Shown here: positions 17,711 through 26,014 of the stretch, one piece after another
How positions within the stretch are numbered: the first letter of the stretch is position 1
How the letters are laid out: each line of letters opens with the position of its first letter
NCBI GenBank assembly: GCA_003139695.1
Contig: PLJM01000005.1
Location: 122,135-186,134, forward strand
DNA from: Candidatus Dormiibacterota bacterium
Lineage (GTDB): Bacteria; Chloroflexota; Dormibacteria; Dormibacterales; Dormibacteraceae
Length of the DNA stretch: 64,000 bases
Reading direction: 5' to 3'
Notes under the pieces: generated by a model
Seen by the model: only the letters and a program-made list of their open reading frames with translations
The model's database searches: none
What the model was told of the DNA's origin: nothing
Program-made: the position numbers and the translations under genes

Positions 17711-18157
17711 GTGAAACTGACTCGGCTCGCGACGATGGCCGGGGCAAGCTGCTTTCTGCTCACGATGTCCGGATGCAACCCCGACGCCCACCCGCTTCCT
17801 GGCATGGGTACCCCGGAGGCGGCGAACGTGCCGGCCGACTTCCCGGTTTACCCGGCAGCGCTGGCGCTGACGCTGATGTACGGCTATCCCCCTAACGCGG
17901 ATGGCAGCAAGGACCGCCGGGAGCGCGACGACATCACGTGGGCCACCGACGATGGCGGCGATAAGACCTTCGCCTTTTACAAGGCCGGCCTGGCCAAGGG
18001 CGACTGGGTTGAGCAGAGCGCGGTGGATAACAACCACGGCGGGCTGATCGTGTTCAACCGCAAGAGCAAACCTTCGTTTGGCGGCTCCATCTTCCTGGCG
18101 GACGGCAAGATCCACGTGATCATGGGCCAGGACTGCCCATGCGGGACTCCGAGCTGA
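17711..18157 (+). CDS. Predicted lipoprotein of unknown function
   Basis: GTG 17711 gives a 148-residue protein whose first 22 residues form a lipoprotein signal: Lys/Arg, a hydrophobic run (MAGASCFLLTM) and the lipobox LTMSGC. The mature part contains FPVYPAALAL and FYKAGLAKGDW and ends DCPCGTPS; it is not recognised beyond hypothetical proteins. The start is chosen because it yields a signal peptide and because TACGAT (17697-17702) lies 8 nt upstream, the leaderless pattern seen elsewhere. Longer frames from 17570/17618 lack this logic. Confidence 0.75.
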   Translation: MKLTRLATMAGASCFLLTMSGCNPDAHPLPGMGTPEAANVPADFPVYPAALALTLMYGYPPNADGSKDRRERDDITWATDDGGDKTFAFYKAGLAKGDWVEQSAVDNNHGGLIVFNRKSKPSFGGSIFLADGKIHVIMGQDCPCGTPS

Positions 18158-18269
18158 CTCAGTCCCCCCGCCCCGCCCACCCACGGTGGGGAGGCGGATC
18201 CGAGCTAACGCGCCCAACTTTCATCCGCTGACAAGAGTGAGCGCGTCTGGCAAGTTCAACGTGGGCGTT

Positions 18270-18344
18270 TGGCTGGGGAGGAAGGATTCGAACCTTCAAC
18301 CTTCCGGTCCAGAGCCGGCTGCGCTACCGTTGCGCCACTCCCCA
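18270..18344 (-). tRNA. tRNA-Gln (CTG anticodon)
   Basis: The minus strand folds as a cloverleaf: acceptor TGGGGAG/CTCCCCA, D stem GCGC/GCGC, anticodon stem GCCGG with loop CTCTGGA (anticodon CTG), T arm GAAGG-TTCGAAT-CCTTC. One G-A mismatch sits at the base of the anticodon stem. Discriminator G is followed by an encoded CCA (18270-18272). Confidence 0.93.
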
Positions 18345-18369
18345 ACAGACCGGGCCGCCTATTCTAGTT

Positions 18370-18425
18370 TGAGGGGGGGGTCCCCCCCCCTCAGGGTGCC
18401 GGGCCTGGCGAAGCCAGCTCCCGGC
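18370..18425. terminator. Pair of strong hairpins between tRNA-Gln and the DUF5808-like gene
   Basis: TGAGGGGGGGG (18370-18380) pairs with CCCCCCCCTCA (18383-18393), and GCCGGGCCTGGC (18398-18409) pairs with GCCAG/CCCGGC downstream. They lie 3' of the gene at 18646-19020 on the minus strand. The remaining sequence to 18645 has inverted repeats (for example CCTCGGGGAT and ATCCCCTCGAGG) but no gene I can support. Confidence 0.4.
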
Positions 18426-18645
18426 CCACCCCTCCTGCGACGCTCCGTCGGCACCCGGTCGGACTGGTTATCCACACTATCTCCCCAGGCATGCTTCGGT
18501 CGCCTGCCGCAAACCTGTCGCCTGCTTACGGCCCTTTGCAAGTGACCGCCCTCGGGCTGCAAGCCTCGGGGATGGGCTAGGCCGTGCCGCTGATGGCGAA
18601 TCCCCTCGAGGTGCTGGCCGCAGCCCTCCGCCAATCCACAGGCGC

Positions 18646-19020
18646 CTAGTCCCGGTCCTGAACCCTCGTCCTCGAGCGCTCGGTCCGCGGGCGCGAGGTC
18701 ATCCGAATGGAGAGCGGAGGCGGCGTCCCCATCAACCGCTCGAAGCCGGCCTCGAACAATTGCTTCGCGCGGTAGAGGTTGATCGCCCAGCCAACTCCGA
18801 ATACCCTGTCGCTGAAGAGCGAGTCGGATGACGGGTTCCAGTAGGCATCGCGAATCTTGTCCCACGATGGGACTCGAAAGTCGTACGGAACGACGCCCAG
18901 GACTCGACCGTGCCAGTTTCGCTCGTCCTCGGGCTTGGCCAGTTCAGTCGCCACGGCTCCGACCACCAGGGCAACAGCAGTGAGACGGATCAGCCGACGT
19001 ACGCCACGCAAAGTCCCCAT
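18646..19020 (-). CDS. DUF5808-like small membrane protein
   Basis: The 124-residue protein has an N-terminal hydrophobic segment (LIRLTAVALVVGAVATEL) and then PYDFRVPSWDKIRDAYWNP followed by SLFSDRVFGVGWAINLYRA, matching the DUF5808 pattern of a Trp-Asn-Pro box plus GxGWxxN. Function is unknown. It is divergent from the YvcK-family gene across 66 bp; the minus-strand upstream has TACGCT about 11 nt before the ATG. Confidence 0.75.
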   Translation of the reverse strand: MGTLRGVRRLIRLTAVALVVGAVATELAKPEDERNWHGRVLGVVPYDFRVPSWDKIRDAYWNPSSDSLFSDRVFGVGWAINLYRAKQLFEAGFERLMGTPPPLSIRMTSRPRTERSRTRVQDRD

Positions 19021-19086
19021 ACTTCAATTGAAGCGTAGTTCACAGTAACCGTGCACGTTTTGAAACCGTTCCTGCAAGTGGGGTAG

Positions 19087-20361
19087 ATGGCCACAAGGCT
19101 CCAATCCACGACGCGACTGCTCCGGTGGCTAACGCCTGGTCTCGAAATCAAGCGCTGGCTTCTGCTCCTCATGTTCGCGGAGCTTGTGCTGGTCCTCGGG
19201 TTCGCTTATGGCCTCAAAGCCGCCTACAGCACTCTAGAGCTGCCCAGGGAGTTCTATTACGTAACCCTGCAGTTCTTCCCGTACCCGGTGCGGGCGCTCA
19301 TCTTCGGCTTCCTGGGAGTCGGCCTGCTGATCTTCAGCTATCTGAAGCTGACGCAATCAGTGCTTGGGCCTTTCCTGCCGGGCAATAGCTCGAGCAGCAT
19401 GGTCGAGGTCATCCACGCTTTCCGGTTGAAGAGCCGCGGTCCTCGCATCGTTGCAATCGGAGGCGGCACGGGGCTGAGCTCGCTTTTGAGGGGCCTCAAG
19501 GCCTACACCTCGAATCTCTCTGTGATCGTGACAGTCGCGGACGACGGCGGCTCATCGGGCAGATTGCGCGACGAATACCGGATCCTCCCGCCCGGAGACT
19601 TCAGGCAGTGCCTCATCGCCCTGGCCGACGCAGAGCCCCTGATGAAGCAGCTCTTCGACCATCGATTCAAGGAGGGATCCCTCGACGGACACTCCTTCGG
19701 CAACCTTTTCATCATGGCGATGGCTGACGTCACGGGAAATTTCGAGCGCGCCCTGCGCGAATCGGGAAAAGTGCTCGCGGTCAAGGGCACCATCATTCCC
19801 TCGACTCTGCAGGACGTCACGCTCGTGGCCTCGATCAACGGCCATACGGTGGAAGGCGAGTCAAAGATCCCTAAGCAGAACGCGCCGATCAGCCAGGTTT
19901 TCCTCAAGCCGGACGGAGCCCTGCTCAATCCCGAGGCCTTGCAGGCGATCATGAATGCGGAGCTGGTCGTGATTGGTCCGGGTTCGCTTTATACGTCGAT
20001 CCTCCCCAACCTGCTCGTCGAGGGCATGGTCGAGGCGATCAAAGCGTCGCCCGCGCTCAAGGTCTACATCTGCAACCTTGCTTCACAAGAGGGCGAGACC
20101 GAGGGTTACAACGTTGACGATTACCTGCGCGTGCTCCACGAACACGTTGGCGCGAACATCTTCGATTTCGTGCTCGTCAACTCGAACAATTCCCATACGC
20201 CGACCGGTGGTCAGTCGCAGGTGATCTTCCGGCCCGAGGACTCGACCAGGCATCCAGAGGTTCGCTTCATCGGAGCGGACGTGGTCAACGTGCGGATCCC
20301 TTCTCACCACGACCCTGACAAGCTCGCCAGATCGATCATGCGGAAGGTGTGGCAGGCGTAA
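19087..20361 (+). CDS. YvcK/CofD-family protein with N-terminal membrane anchor
   Basis: Residues from about 115 form the YvcK/MgfK (gluconeogenesis factor) domain: IVAIGGGTGLSSLLRGLK, TVADDGGSSGRLRDE, PPGDFRQCLIALA, GPGSLYTSILPNLLV and the NLASQEGETEGY segment. These proteins bind UDP-sugars and help cell-wall precursor supply on gluconeogenic carbon. The first ~100 residues hold two hydrophobic helices (LLLLMFAELVLVLGFAYGL and ALIFGFLGVGLLIF), an arrangement found in several Gram-positive-type lineages. The 424-residue length matches anchored family members. The 3' end overlaps the convergent PAP2 gene by 26 bp. Confidence 0.92.
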   Translation: MATRLQSTTRLLRWLTPGLEIKRWLLLLMFAELVLVLGFAYGLKAAYSTLELPREFYYVTLQFFPYPVRALIFGFLGVGLLIFSYLKLTQSVLGPFLPGNSSSSMVEVIHAFRLKSRGPRIVAIGGGTGLSSLLRGLKAYTSNLSVIVTVADDGGSSGRLRDEYRILPPGDFRQCLIALADAEPLMKQLFDHRFKEGSLDGHSFGNLFIMAMADVTGNFERALRESGKVLAVKGTIIPSTLQDVTLVASINGHTVEGESKIPKQNAPISQVFLKPDGALLNPEALQAIMNAELVVIGPGSLYTSILPNLLVEGMVEAIKASPALKVYICNLASQEGETEGYNVDDYLRVLHEHVGANIFDFVLVNSNNSHTPTGGQSQVIFRPEDSTRHPEVRFIGADVVNVRIPSHHDPDKLARSIMRKVWQA

Positions 20362-21292
20362 CGCTTGCCGCGCGCGCTCGCAGGCGACTGACGATCTCGA
20401 CAACGCTGGTGGCGACTGCCACGTAAACGATCGCGGCCAAGGCATCGACCACGTAGTGCTCGCCGAGATAGACGATCGACAGGATCACCGCCGCGGTCCA
20501 TAGGACCAACCCCACCGCCAGCAGTCGATATCGCTGCCACGCGTACACCGCCGCAAGCATTGGATATGCGGCGTGCAGAGACGGAAAGGCCGCGAAAGGG
20601 TTCGGATTGAAGCTGTGGTAAATCGGCGTGACCAGGGTGTAGCCCCACAAGGACTTGACGGTCTCATCGTTGATCTTTACGACATCGTGTAGCTGATACC
20701 AGGGCGGCGCGCTCGGCCATAGGAGGTAGGTGACGAAGGCCAGAAAGCTCATCAGGAGCAGGGCCGCGATAAACCGCCAGTAGTACTCGCGGCTGGTGAC
20801 CCAGAACACGAACCCGACCACGATCGGCAGCACGAAGTGCATGAAATAGAACAACATCGCGACGATGTCCTGCACCCCAACCACCCCCGGGTGATAGAAG
20901 GCGTGTTGCAGCACGAGAGTGGGAATCGAACCCCTGAACACCCAGCGCTCCAACCCCGAAAAGTCATGTGGTTGGAAGTTGGTCTTGGCGGCAAAACCCC
21001 TCATCGCCTCGTACGCGAAGAAGAGGAGTAGGAACGGTGTCCAGTCGGCGATGAACGTGCGGCCGCGTCCTAGCGCTACAGCGATGACGAGCAGGACGAG
21101 CAAGACCCACTCGGGCTCGATCGATACGCCCCGCCAGAGCATGACGCCAAAGATCAGCGCCAAGTAGACGACGCTGCCGATCAGGAGCAGTCGGGGCCGG
21201 CGAGCTCGCGTCGGCTTGGGTTCAGCGGGCGCGGACAACGACCACTGCTGCGATCTCGACTGTGACCGAGAAGGGGAGTGAGTTGGTTCCAA
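20336..21292 (-). CDS. PAP2/inositolphosphotransferase-type membrane enzyme
   Basis: A polytopic protein (about seven helices) with the PAP2 signatures AFPSLHAAYPML near residue 237 and VYLGEHYVVDALAA near residue 273, which supply the catalytic His residues. The arrangement and the FYFMHFVLP segment resemble AUR1-like inositol phosphorylceramide/phospholipid synthases, so it may transfer or remove a phospho-headgroup; the lipid is not known. The first ~30 residues are polar and overlap the RidA gene by 71 bp, and no later canonical start was found, so the N-terminus is uncertain. Confidence 0.82.
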   Translation of the reverse strand: MEPTHSPSRSQSRSQQWSLSAPAEPKPTRARRPRLLLIGSVVYLALIFGVMLWRGVSIEPEWVLLVLLVIAVALGRGRTFIADWTPFLLLFFAYEAMRGFAAKTNFQPHDFSGLERWVFRGSIPTLVLQHAFYHPGVVGVQDIVAMLFYFMHFVLPIVVGFVFWVTSREYYWRFIAALLLMSFLAFVTYLLWPSAPPWYQLHDVVKINDETVKSLWGYTLVTPIYHSFNPNPFAAFPSLHAAYPMLAAVYAWQRYRLLAVGLVLWTAAVILSIVYLGEHYVVDALAAIVYVAVATSVVEIVSRLRARAASVTPATPSA

Positions 21293-21698
21293 GCGCGGCC
21301 CGTGAATGCTTGCCCCTCTCCCCCAGGACCTCGATCAACAGGTCCGAGGCGGCGTTAATGACCTTCGGCTGGTCTCCAAATTCCGGCGTGGAGAGCACAA
21401 AGGCGATGAGTTGAGCGACCTGTTCAACATTGGCAAGGCCTGCGGCGGCTTCCATCTGGGCCAGCAGGTTCATGCCGCAAGCCCGAGCCGCCAGCTGGGC
21501 CGCCTCCATGGTCACTTCATCCGGGCACCGACCGGTCAACCGTCTGCCATCCAGGACCGAGACCTGGCCGGCGATATAAAGCAGCGATCGCCCGCCCCCA
21601 ATCGGGACCAGCACGGTCGGCACGTAGGACGCCACCGGGGCCGGCGGCACCGGGAGGGTGAGCCCCAGCTGGCGCAGTCGTTCGTGAGGATCAGTCAA
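21222..21698 (-). CDS. RidA/YjgF-family protein (YjgF/VdlD type)
   Basis: Reactive imine/enamine deaminases of the RidA superfamily. The 158-residue protein has YIAGQVSVLDGR, AARACGMNLLAQMEAAAGLANVEQV (written here in part) and the C-terminal HSRAALGTNSLPFSVTVEI that carries the substrate-binding Arg and Glu. This is the longer subfamily of about 155 residues. It starts at TTG 21698; TAGACT on the minus strand (21707-21712) is 8 nt upstream with no Shine-Dalgarno. It overlaps the PAP2 gene. Confidence 0.88.
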   Translation of the reverse strand: MTDPHERLRQLGLTLPVPPAPVASYVPTVLVPIGGGRSLLYIAGQVSVLDGRRLTGRCPDEVTMEAAQLAARACGMNLLAQMEAAAGLANVEQVAQLIAFVLSTPEFGDQPKVINAASDLLIEVLGERGKHSRAALGTNSLPFSVTVEIAAVVVVRAR

Positions 21699-21718
21699 CT
21701 CGAGGGAGTCTAGTGGAG

Positions 21719-23074
21719 TTAGCCGCGGCGGCCGCGGAAGTGGGAAACCACGGCCATCAATATCACGATCAGCGCGACCACTCCGACGGCGATGTATGGC
21801 GTCCGTGCCGAGAGAAGGAGCGGACCGATCCCAGAGGTTCCCGCTGGCGGCGGCGAGTTGGTGCGGGTGCCGCTGGTCGGCGGTGTCGGCGTGGTGGGTA
21901 GCCCTTGCGGAGTCGCGCCAGTGTCGTGATAGGCCCAGAGGACTGCGACCTGGTCGGCGGGTCTGAACGTGGCCACATACAGGATCGGGATCTCATCATT
22001 GGAGACGGCGAGCGCTGTCACCGACGGCATCGGCGGCGCGAGCGATGCGAAATGACGGGCAGCATCGCGGGTTCGCCATAGTCCACCCGACGCGGACCCG
22101 CCGCCATCGCTCGCAGCATAGAAGCGGTCGAAATGTGTGGTCACAAACGCGATCTGCGTGTAGTCGGTCGACGGCAGCAGGCCGCCGCCGCTGACGGGCG
22201 CGAAAGTCACGCCTTTGTCCGGGGACGTGAAGAGGCCCGTATTCGTGCCCACGACCAGCGGCCTGGTCGTGCTTGCCGGCGGCAACGGGCCCGCGGCCAG
22301 GGATGAGACGACCTTGCCGCTGATTGCGGCTTTGATCTGCACCCATGTGGTGCCGCCGTCGATACTCTGAAAGAGGAGGGGTCCGCTTGCAGAGGCGGCA
22401 TTGCTGCCCGCGACCAGGCGCACAGGATCGTGGATGGCGGCCACCGTCAGCTCGCCAATGCTTATTTTCGGAAGGCCTGAGGGCCTCCAGGCCAGACCAT
22501 CGGCACTTGCATAGACGCCACGGTCGGTACCTGCTGCAACCAGCGTCAGAGCAAAAGCGAAAGCGCGGACGGAACGGCCGTCCAGGCCATTCACCGGCTC
22601 CCATGAAATGCCATCGTCCTTGCTGGCCAGTGCGCCTCCCCCACGCAGACCCGCCAGCACGAAGCCGGTCTTGGAAGGACTGAATGCGATGGTCAAGATG
22701 GTCAGGATTGGAGCGCCGGCGCCGTGCACCACGTTCCACGTCGATCCGCCATCTGCGCTCCTCATCAAAGCGCCATCAGACCTGCCCGCGATCACGATCT
22801 GGTTGTTGAAGGGGTCGACGCCGAGCGCGAACACCGCGCTCTGGCCCTGATTGGGTAGAGGCGACAGGGCGACCCAGGTCGAGGGAGGAAGCGTGCGAGT
22901 GAGCTCGGCTCCGCTCTCGGCGCGCGCTTGCACGACCAGCACAGCGAAGCCGGCCAATGCGCAAGACAGGAGCGCCACAAGCGTCGCGACAAGACGTTGG
23001 CGAGGAGGCGACACGAGCCTGCCGATTATCACCCAAGCCGGTGGGCCGGCGAGCAGGAGCGCGGGCGGCTCCAA
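21719..23074 (-). CDS. Membrane-anchored Asp-box (BNR) beta-propeller protein
   Basis: A signal or anchor helix (VATLVALLSCALAGFAVLVV) is followed by six Asp-box-like motifs at regular spacing: SADGGSTW, SKDDGISW, SADGLAW, SIDGGTTW, SPDKGVTF and TRDAARHF, which indicate a seven-bladed propeller of the sortilin/photosystem-assembly or sialidase-like type. A Pro/Thr-rich linker and a C-terminal helix (YIAVGVVALIVILMAVV) end the protein, so the propeller is outside the cell, anchored at both ends. No sialidase catalytic set is visible. Ligand is unknown. It is divergent from the RnfD-like gene. Confidence 0.82.
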   Translation of the reverse strand: MEPPALLLAGPPAWVIIGRLVSPPRQRLVATLVALLSCALAGFAVLVVQARAESGAELTRTLPPSTWVALSPLPNQGQSAVFALGVDPFNNQIVIAGRSDGALMRSADGGSTWNVVHGAGAPILTILTIAFSPSKTGFVLAGLRGGGALASKDDGISWEPVNGLDGRSVRAFAFALTLVAAGTDRGVYASADGLAWRPSGLPKISIGELTVAAIHDPVRLVAGSNAASASGPLLFQSIDGGTTWVQIKAAISGKVVSSLAAGPLPPASTTRPLVVGTNTGLFTSPDKGVTFAPVSGGGLLPSTDYTQIAFVTTHFDRFYAASDGGGSASGGLWRTRDAARHFASLAPPMPSVTALAVSNDEIPILYVATFRPADQVAVLWAYHDTGATPQGLPTTPTPPTSGTRTNSPPPAGTSGIGPLLLSARTPYIAVGVVALIVILMAVVSHFRGRRG

Positions 23075-23109
23075 TCCGCGCCTTGGCGGCGATTGCCTAC
23101 AATCCCAGA

Positions 23110-24108
23110 GTGCTGGCTCGTCCCAAGGCCTGGCTGCACAGCGGCGCGGCCTGGCTCGACCGGGCAGCGTTCAGCCCGGCTTCCCTCCCCGACGACTTGA
23201 TCAGTGGCATCGCCCTCGCACCGATGGTCGCTGCCGGCCTGATCCTGTTCAGGCTTCCCGCTGTTGAGATGCTGCTGGTCGCTTTGGGCACCGGAGTGGC
23301 CGGAAGTCTGTTTACGCGGTTCGTCTGGCGGCACGATATTCCACGACCGCAGCCGAGCCCCCTGATCGCCGCGCTCGTCGGTGTCGCGCTCGTGGGGCCC
23401 GGGTCTTCGCTTGGGATCTCCATCGCGATCGCAGCGACGGCCGTGATCCTCGAGCTGCTGCGAGCTCGTTACATCCCCGCGATTCGCGCCCAGATGGGAC
23501 TCCTGGCGTTCGCCGGTCTCGCGTTGGTCTCAGGAGGCGCGCCGTTGGTCTACGTCAACCCGGCGAGCCACAGGTCGTTTTTCCCAGACCCGATCGCGTT
23601 GTGGTTTGCGCAGCCATCGCTTCCCGGCTCGTACGACGCCATCACGCTTTACGTCGGCAATGTCGCGGGACCCGTCTTCGCGACCTCACTCTTTGCGGTC
23701 GGCATTGGAATCGCCTGGTTGGCTTACGCGCGCCGCTTGAGCTTCGCAGTCGCGATTGGCTTCCTCGTCGGCGCCGGCTTCGCGATCGTGGCGTACCACT
23801 GGGATTACGTCGTGCACCTTGACAGCGGGCCCACGTGGTTTGTGGCAATGCTCCTGGCGGATAAGCGTTACCTCCCTCCCTCGTGGACGCTTCGGCCTGT
23901 GCTTGGCTTCAGCGCAGGACTCCTGTCCGTGGCCTTGCGGGTCCGCGGCTACGGGATCGAGGCCGCATTCCTGACTGCGGCCGGCGTGCAGGCGGTCATG
24001 GCCGTGTTGGTGGTCGTGTTGTGGGCCGCCTCGTTCGGGTCCGAGCGGATGCAGAGGAATCGCCTACTTCGCCAGCGCGAGGCCAACCTACGGATCGTTA
24101 AGACCTAG
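23110..24108 (+). CDS. RnfD/NqrB-like integral membrane protein
   Basis: About eight membrane helices over 332 residues. The order of segments (GIALAPMVAAGLILF, then SPLIAALVGVALVGPGSSLG, then RAQMGLLAFAGLALVSGGAPLVYVNPASH) resembles RnfD/NqrB subunits of ion-pumping oxidoreductases; the flavin-linking Ser/Thr-Gly-Ala-Thr motif of true RnfD is not evident. No other rnf genes are nearby. GTG 23110 is chosen because TACAAT (23098-23103) lies 6 nt upstream and the longer frame from 22957 overlaps the divergent gene with non-membrane sequence. Function is not assigned. Confidence 0.72.
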   Translation: MLARPKAWLHSGAAWLDRAAFSPASLPDDLISGIALAPMVAAGLILFRLPAVEMLLVALGTGVAGSLFTRFVWRHDIPRPQPSPLIAALVGVALVGPGSSLGISIAIAATAVILELLRARYIPAIRAQMGLLAFAGLALVSGGAPLVYVNPASHRSFFPDPIALWFAQPSLPGSYDAITLYVGNVAGPVFATSLFAVGIGIAWLAYARRLSFAVAIGFLVGAGFAIVAYHWDYVVHLDSGPTWFVAMLLADKRYLPPSWTLRPVLGFSAGLLSVALRVRGYGIEAAFLTAAGVQAVMAVLVVVLWAASFGSERMQRNRLLRQREANLRIVKT

Positions 24109-24125
24109 GCGAACTTGATCTTGAC

Positions 24126-24234
24126 CTAGGCCAGGCCGAGGGTGGCAGCAAGCTCGCCGGCGTGTGCGCGGATCTCCGGCCGGACCTTTGCCGGCAGTTT
24201 GCCGAAGGGATCGAATTCGATGCGTTCCGCGGCG
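24126..24234 (-). pseudogene. Possible 3' remnant of a winged-helix AlkZ-like gene
   Basis: Just beyond the stop of the gene at 24235 on the minus strand, an open frame of about 36 codons ends in TAG at 24126. It reads ERIEFDPFGKLPAKVRPE followed by IRAHAGELAATLGLA, a pattern typical of the C-terminal tail of winged-helix DNA-binding (HTH_42/AlkZ-like) proteins. No start or upstream domain is present, so it looks like a leftover of a deleted gene. The match is by eye and short. Confidence 0.35.
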
Positions 24235-25422
24235 CTAGGCGAAGTTGAAGTTGTCTTTTCTCCAGAGCAACCGGCCGTCTGCTGAAACCACGTAGAGATC
24301 GATGATCGGAGCCACGGTGGGATCAGCTGAGGAATGATTGTCGATAAGCCCGATCGCCATGCGCGTGCCTCCGGGTTCGGACTTGAATGATCGGAAAGGA
24401 AGCCCGGCTGGGCCTGTCCAGACGACAACCCCGTCGCGCCATCGGATCACCGTGACGGGATAGCCCGAGCTTGGCGACGTCACCGCCAGCGAGCCATCCC
24501 AGGTGAACGCGTCGACCCACCCAGCGAGGTGAGTTATCGCTGAGCCTTCGGGGCCGTAGATGGTGGCGGTAGCCGATGCTGGCGAGAAGATGGACTCGGC
24601 CACGAATTGGCCGTCATGAGTCGCCACGGTCCCCACTCCGCCCGGCGAGCCGGGGAGCTTGATGGTATGGGTCCAGAGGATGCGCCCTGTCGACAACTGG
24701 ACGACCCAGTCCTGGACGCTGAAGCCTGGCGATACCGTCGCTTCAGACACCACCGCCCGGTCGTTCTCCACGCTGCAAGCAACGACAGTCGGAACCGGCA
24801 TGTTCTGGCCCGTCGACCCATAGGTTCCGATCTGAGCGACGTTCGCTGCCTGGCCGCCTGGCAGTACCAGCTGGAGCATCGCCGGCCCTGGGCCGACCCC
24901 TTTGTAAGGAGCAGGTACGACCTGGCAATAATGGATCTCGTCGTCGGCCCACGCCACGCGAGAGGTTTTGGGTGGAGTGTTTGCCAATGGCCCTACCACC
25001 TTGCCTGTGCGGTCGCGGATGTCCGTACCTGTTGCGTAAAGGATCCCGGCTGGATTCGATGTCCCGCCGTTGACTCCGCCGTCGCCCACTCGGCCAAAGC
25101 TGCGGCCATCCCATGTGATGCCGTCGATCTGAGCGGCATTCGCCGGGTCGTGGAACAGGATCACGGGAGTGCTGTCGGGCACGTTGAGCCCGCCGGCGGG
25201 ATTCGGCTGAGTTAGGGCCCGGACATAGACGAACGTCGCGATGACGAGGGCGGCGATCAAGATCGCGGCGATACCGGCCGCCACCTGCAAACGATTCTCG
25301 TGTCGACTGGTGCGGCCTGCGTACGCGCCGCGGAGCATCCGCTCGCGGACGCCGCGAAGATCTCCGAGCTCGGCCTGGCCCGCATCGAAGGCCACGATCA
25401 CATCCCGGCGCATGTCGTCCAT
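24235..25422 (-). CDS. Sigma-factor-linked membrane protein with extracellular propeller-like domain
   Basis: About 45 N-terminal residues (AELGDLRGVRERMLRG) precede one membrane helix (AGIAAILIAALVIATFVYV), then ~320 extracellular residues with repeated WDG/GRILWTHTI/DGRLLWRKDN strand motifs like a beta-propeller. It begins one base after the stop of the ECF sigma gene, so it is most likely its anti-sigma factor; the short N-terminus would bind sigma, but no canonical ZAS motif (HxxxCxxC) is visible. The ligand sensed outside is unknown. Confidence 0.7.
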   Translation of the reverse strand: MDDMRRDVIVAFDAGQAELGDLRGVRERMLRGAYAGRTSRHENRLQVAAGIAAILIAALVIATFVYVRALTQPNPAGGLNVPDSTPVILFHDPANAAQIDGITWDGRSFGRVGDGGVNGGTSNPAGILYATGTDIRDRTGKVVGPLANTPPKTSRVAWADDEIHYCQVVPAPYKGVGPGPAMLQLVLPGGQAANVAQIGTYGSTGQNMPVPTVVACSVENDRAVVSEATVSPGFSVQDWVVQLSTGRILWTHTIKLPGSPGGVGTVATHDGQFVAESIFSPASATATIYGPEGSAITHLAGWVDAFTWDGSLAVTSPSSGYPVTVIRWRDGVVVWTGPAGLPFRSFKSEPGGTRMAIGLIDNHSSADPTVAPIIDLYVVSADGRLLWRKDNFNFA

Positions 25423-25968
25423 TTACTTGTCCTCCTCCAGGAGATCCGGGCGCAACCGGTGGCAGGCTCGGTATATCCGGCCCTTGGCCGCCGAGGGCGA
25501 GATGCCGAGCGCGAGGGCGACCTCCTCCACCGGGAGGTCGAGATAGAAATGGAGGAACAGCGCCTGCCGGTCCTGGTTCGGCAAGCGTGCCAGCGCGCGT
25601 GCCAGGTCAACCCTTTCGATGTCGGATTGGTCGGGGCGCGGGCGTTGGAACACGTCGGCGATGCGCGCCGTCTTGAACCACCTCGTCCGGCGTGTGTTGC
25701 GGCACTGGTTGATAACGATCGCCAGGAACCACGGCCTGACTGGCATGCCCGGTCGAAGCTGGCCGAGCTTGCGCCACGCGCGCATGATCGCCTCCTGCGT
25801 GGCGTCCTCGGCCTCCCAGCGGTCGCCGAGCATTGAGTGGGCCAGCCGCAGCGCGGGCTCGACCAGCGGTCCGATCAAGGCCTCGAAGGCGGCCTCATCG
25901 CCTGTAAGGGCCTGCTCGCGGAGCGACAGCTCTCCTCCTGCAGTCACGGCTTGAGCCACATCTCTCAA
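25423..25968 (-). CDS. ECF-subfamily RNA polymerase sigma factor
   Basis: Region 2 is seen in AHSMLGDRWEAEDATQEAIM and AWRKLGQLRPGMPVRPWFLA; region 4 in ALFLHFYLDLPVEEVALALGI and SPSAAKGRIYRACHRLRP. The 181-residue size is typical of group IV sigma factors. Start is TTG 25968; GTG at codon 4 is an alternative. The next gene starts directly at its stop and probably encodes the anti-sigma partner. Target promoters cannot be read from this window. Confidence 0.93.
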   Translation of the reverse strand: MRDVAQAVTAGGELSLREQALTGDEAAFEALIGPLVEPALRLAHSMLGDRWEAEDATQEAIMRAWRKLGQLRPGMPVRPWFLAIVINQCRNTRRTRWFKTARIADVFQRPRPDQSDIERVDLARALARLPNQDRQALFLHFYLDLPVEEVALALGISPSAAKGRIYRACHRLRPDLLEEDK

Positions 25969-26014
25969 GACACCGCAGGAGACGGTTTGGTTACAACGCC
26001 TGGCCTGATCCGGT

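Noticed and set aside
18345..18645. Possible RNase P, tmRNA or 6S RNA in a gene-free stretch with many inverted repeats
   Set aside because: None of the conserved strings of those RNAs is visible on either strand; I only report the hairpins.
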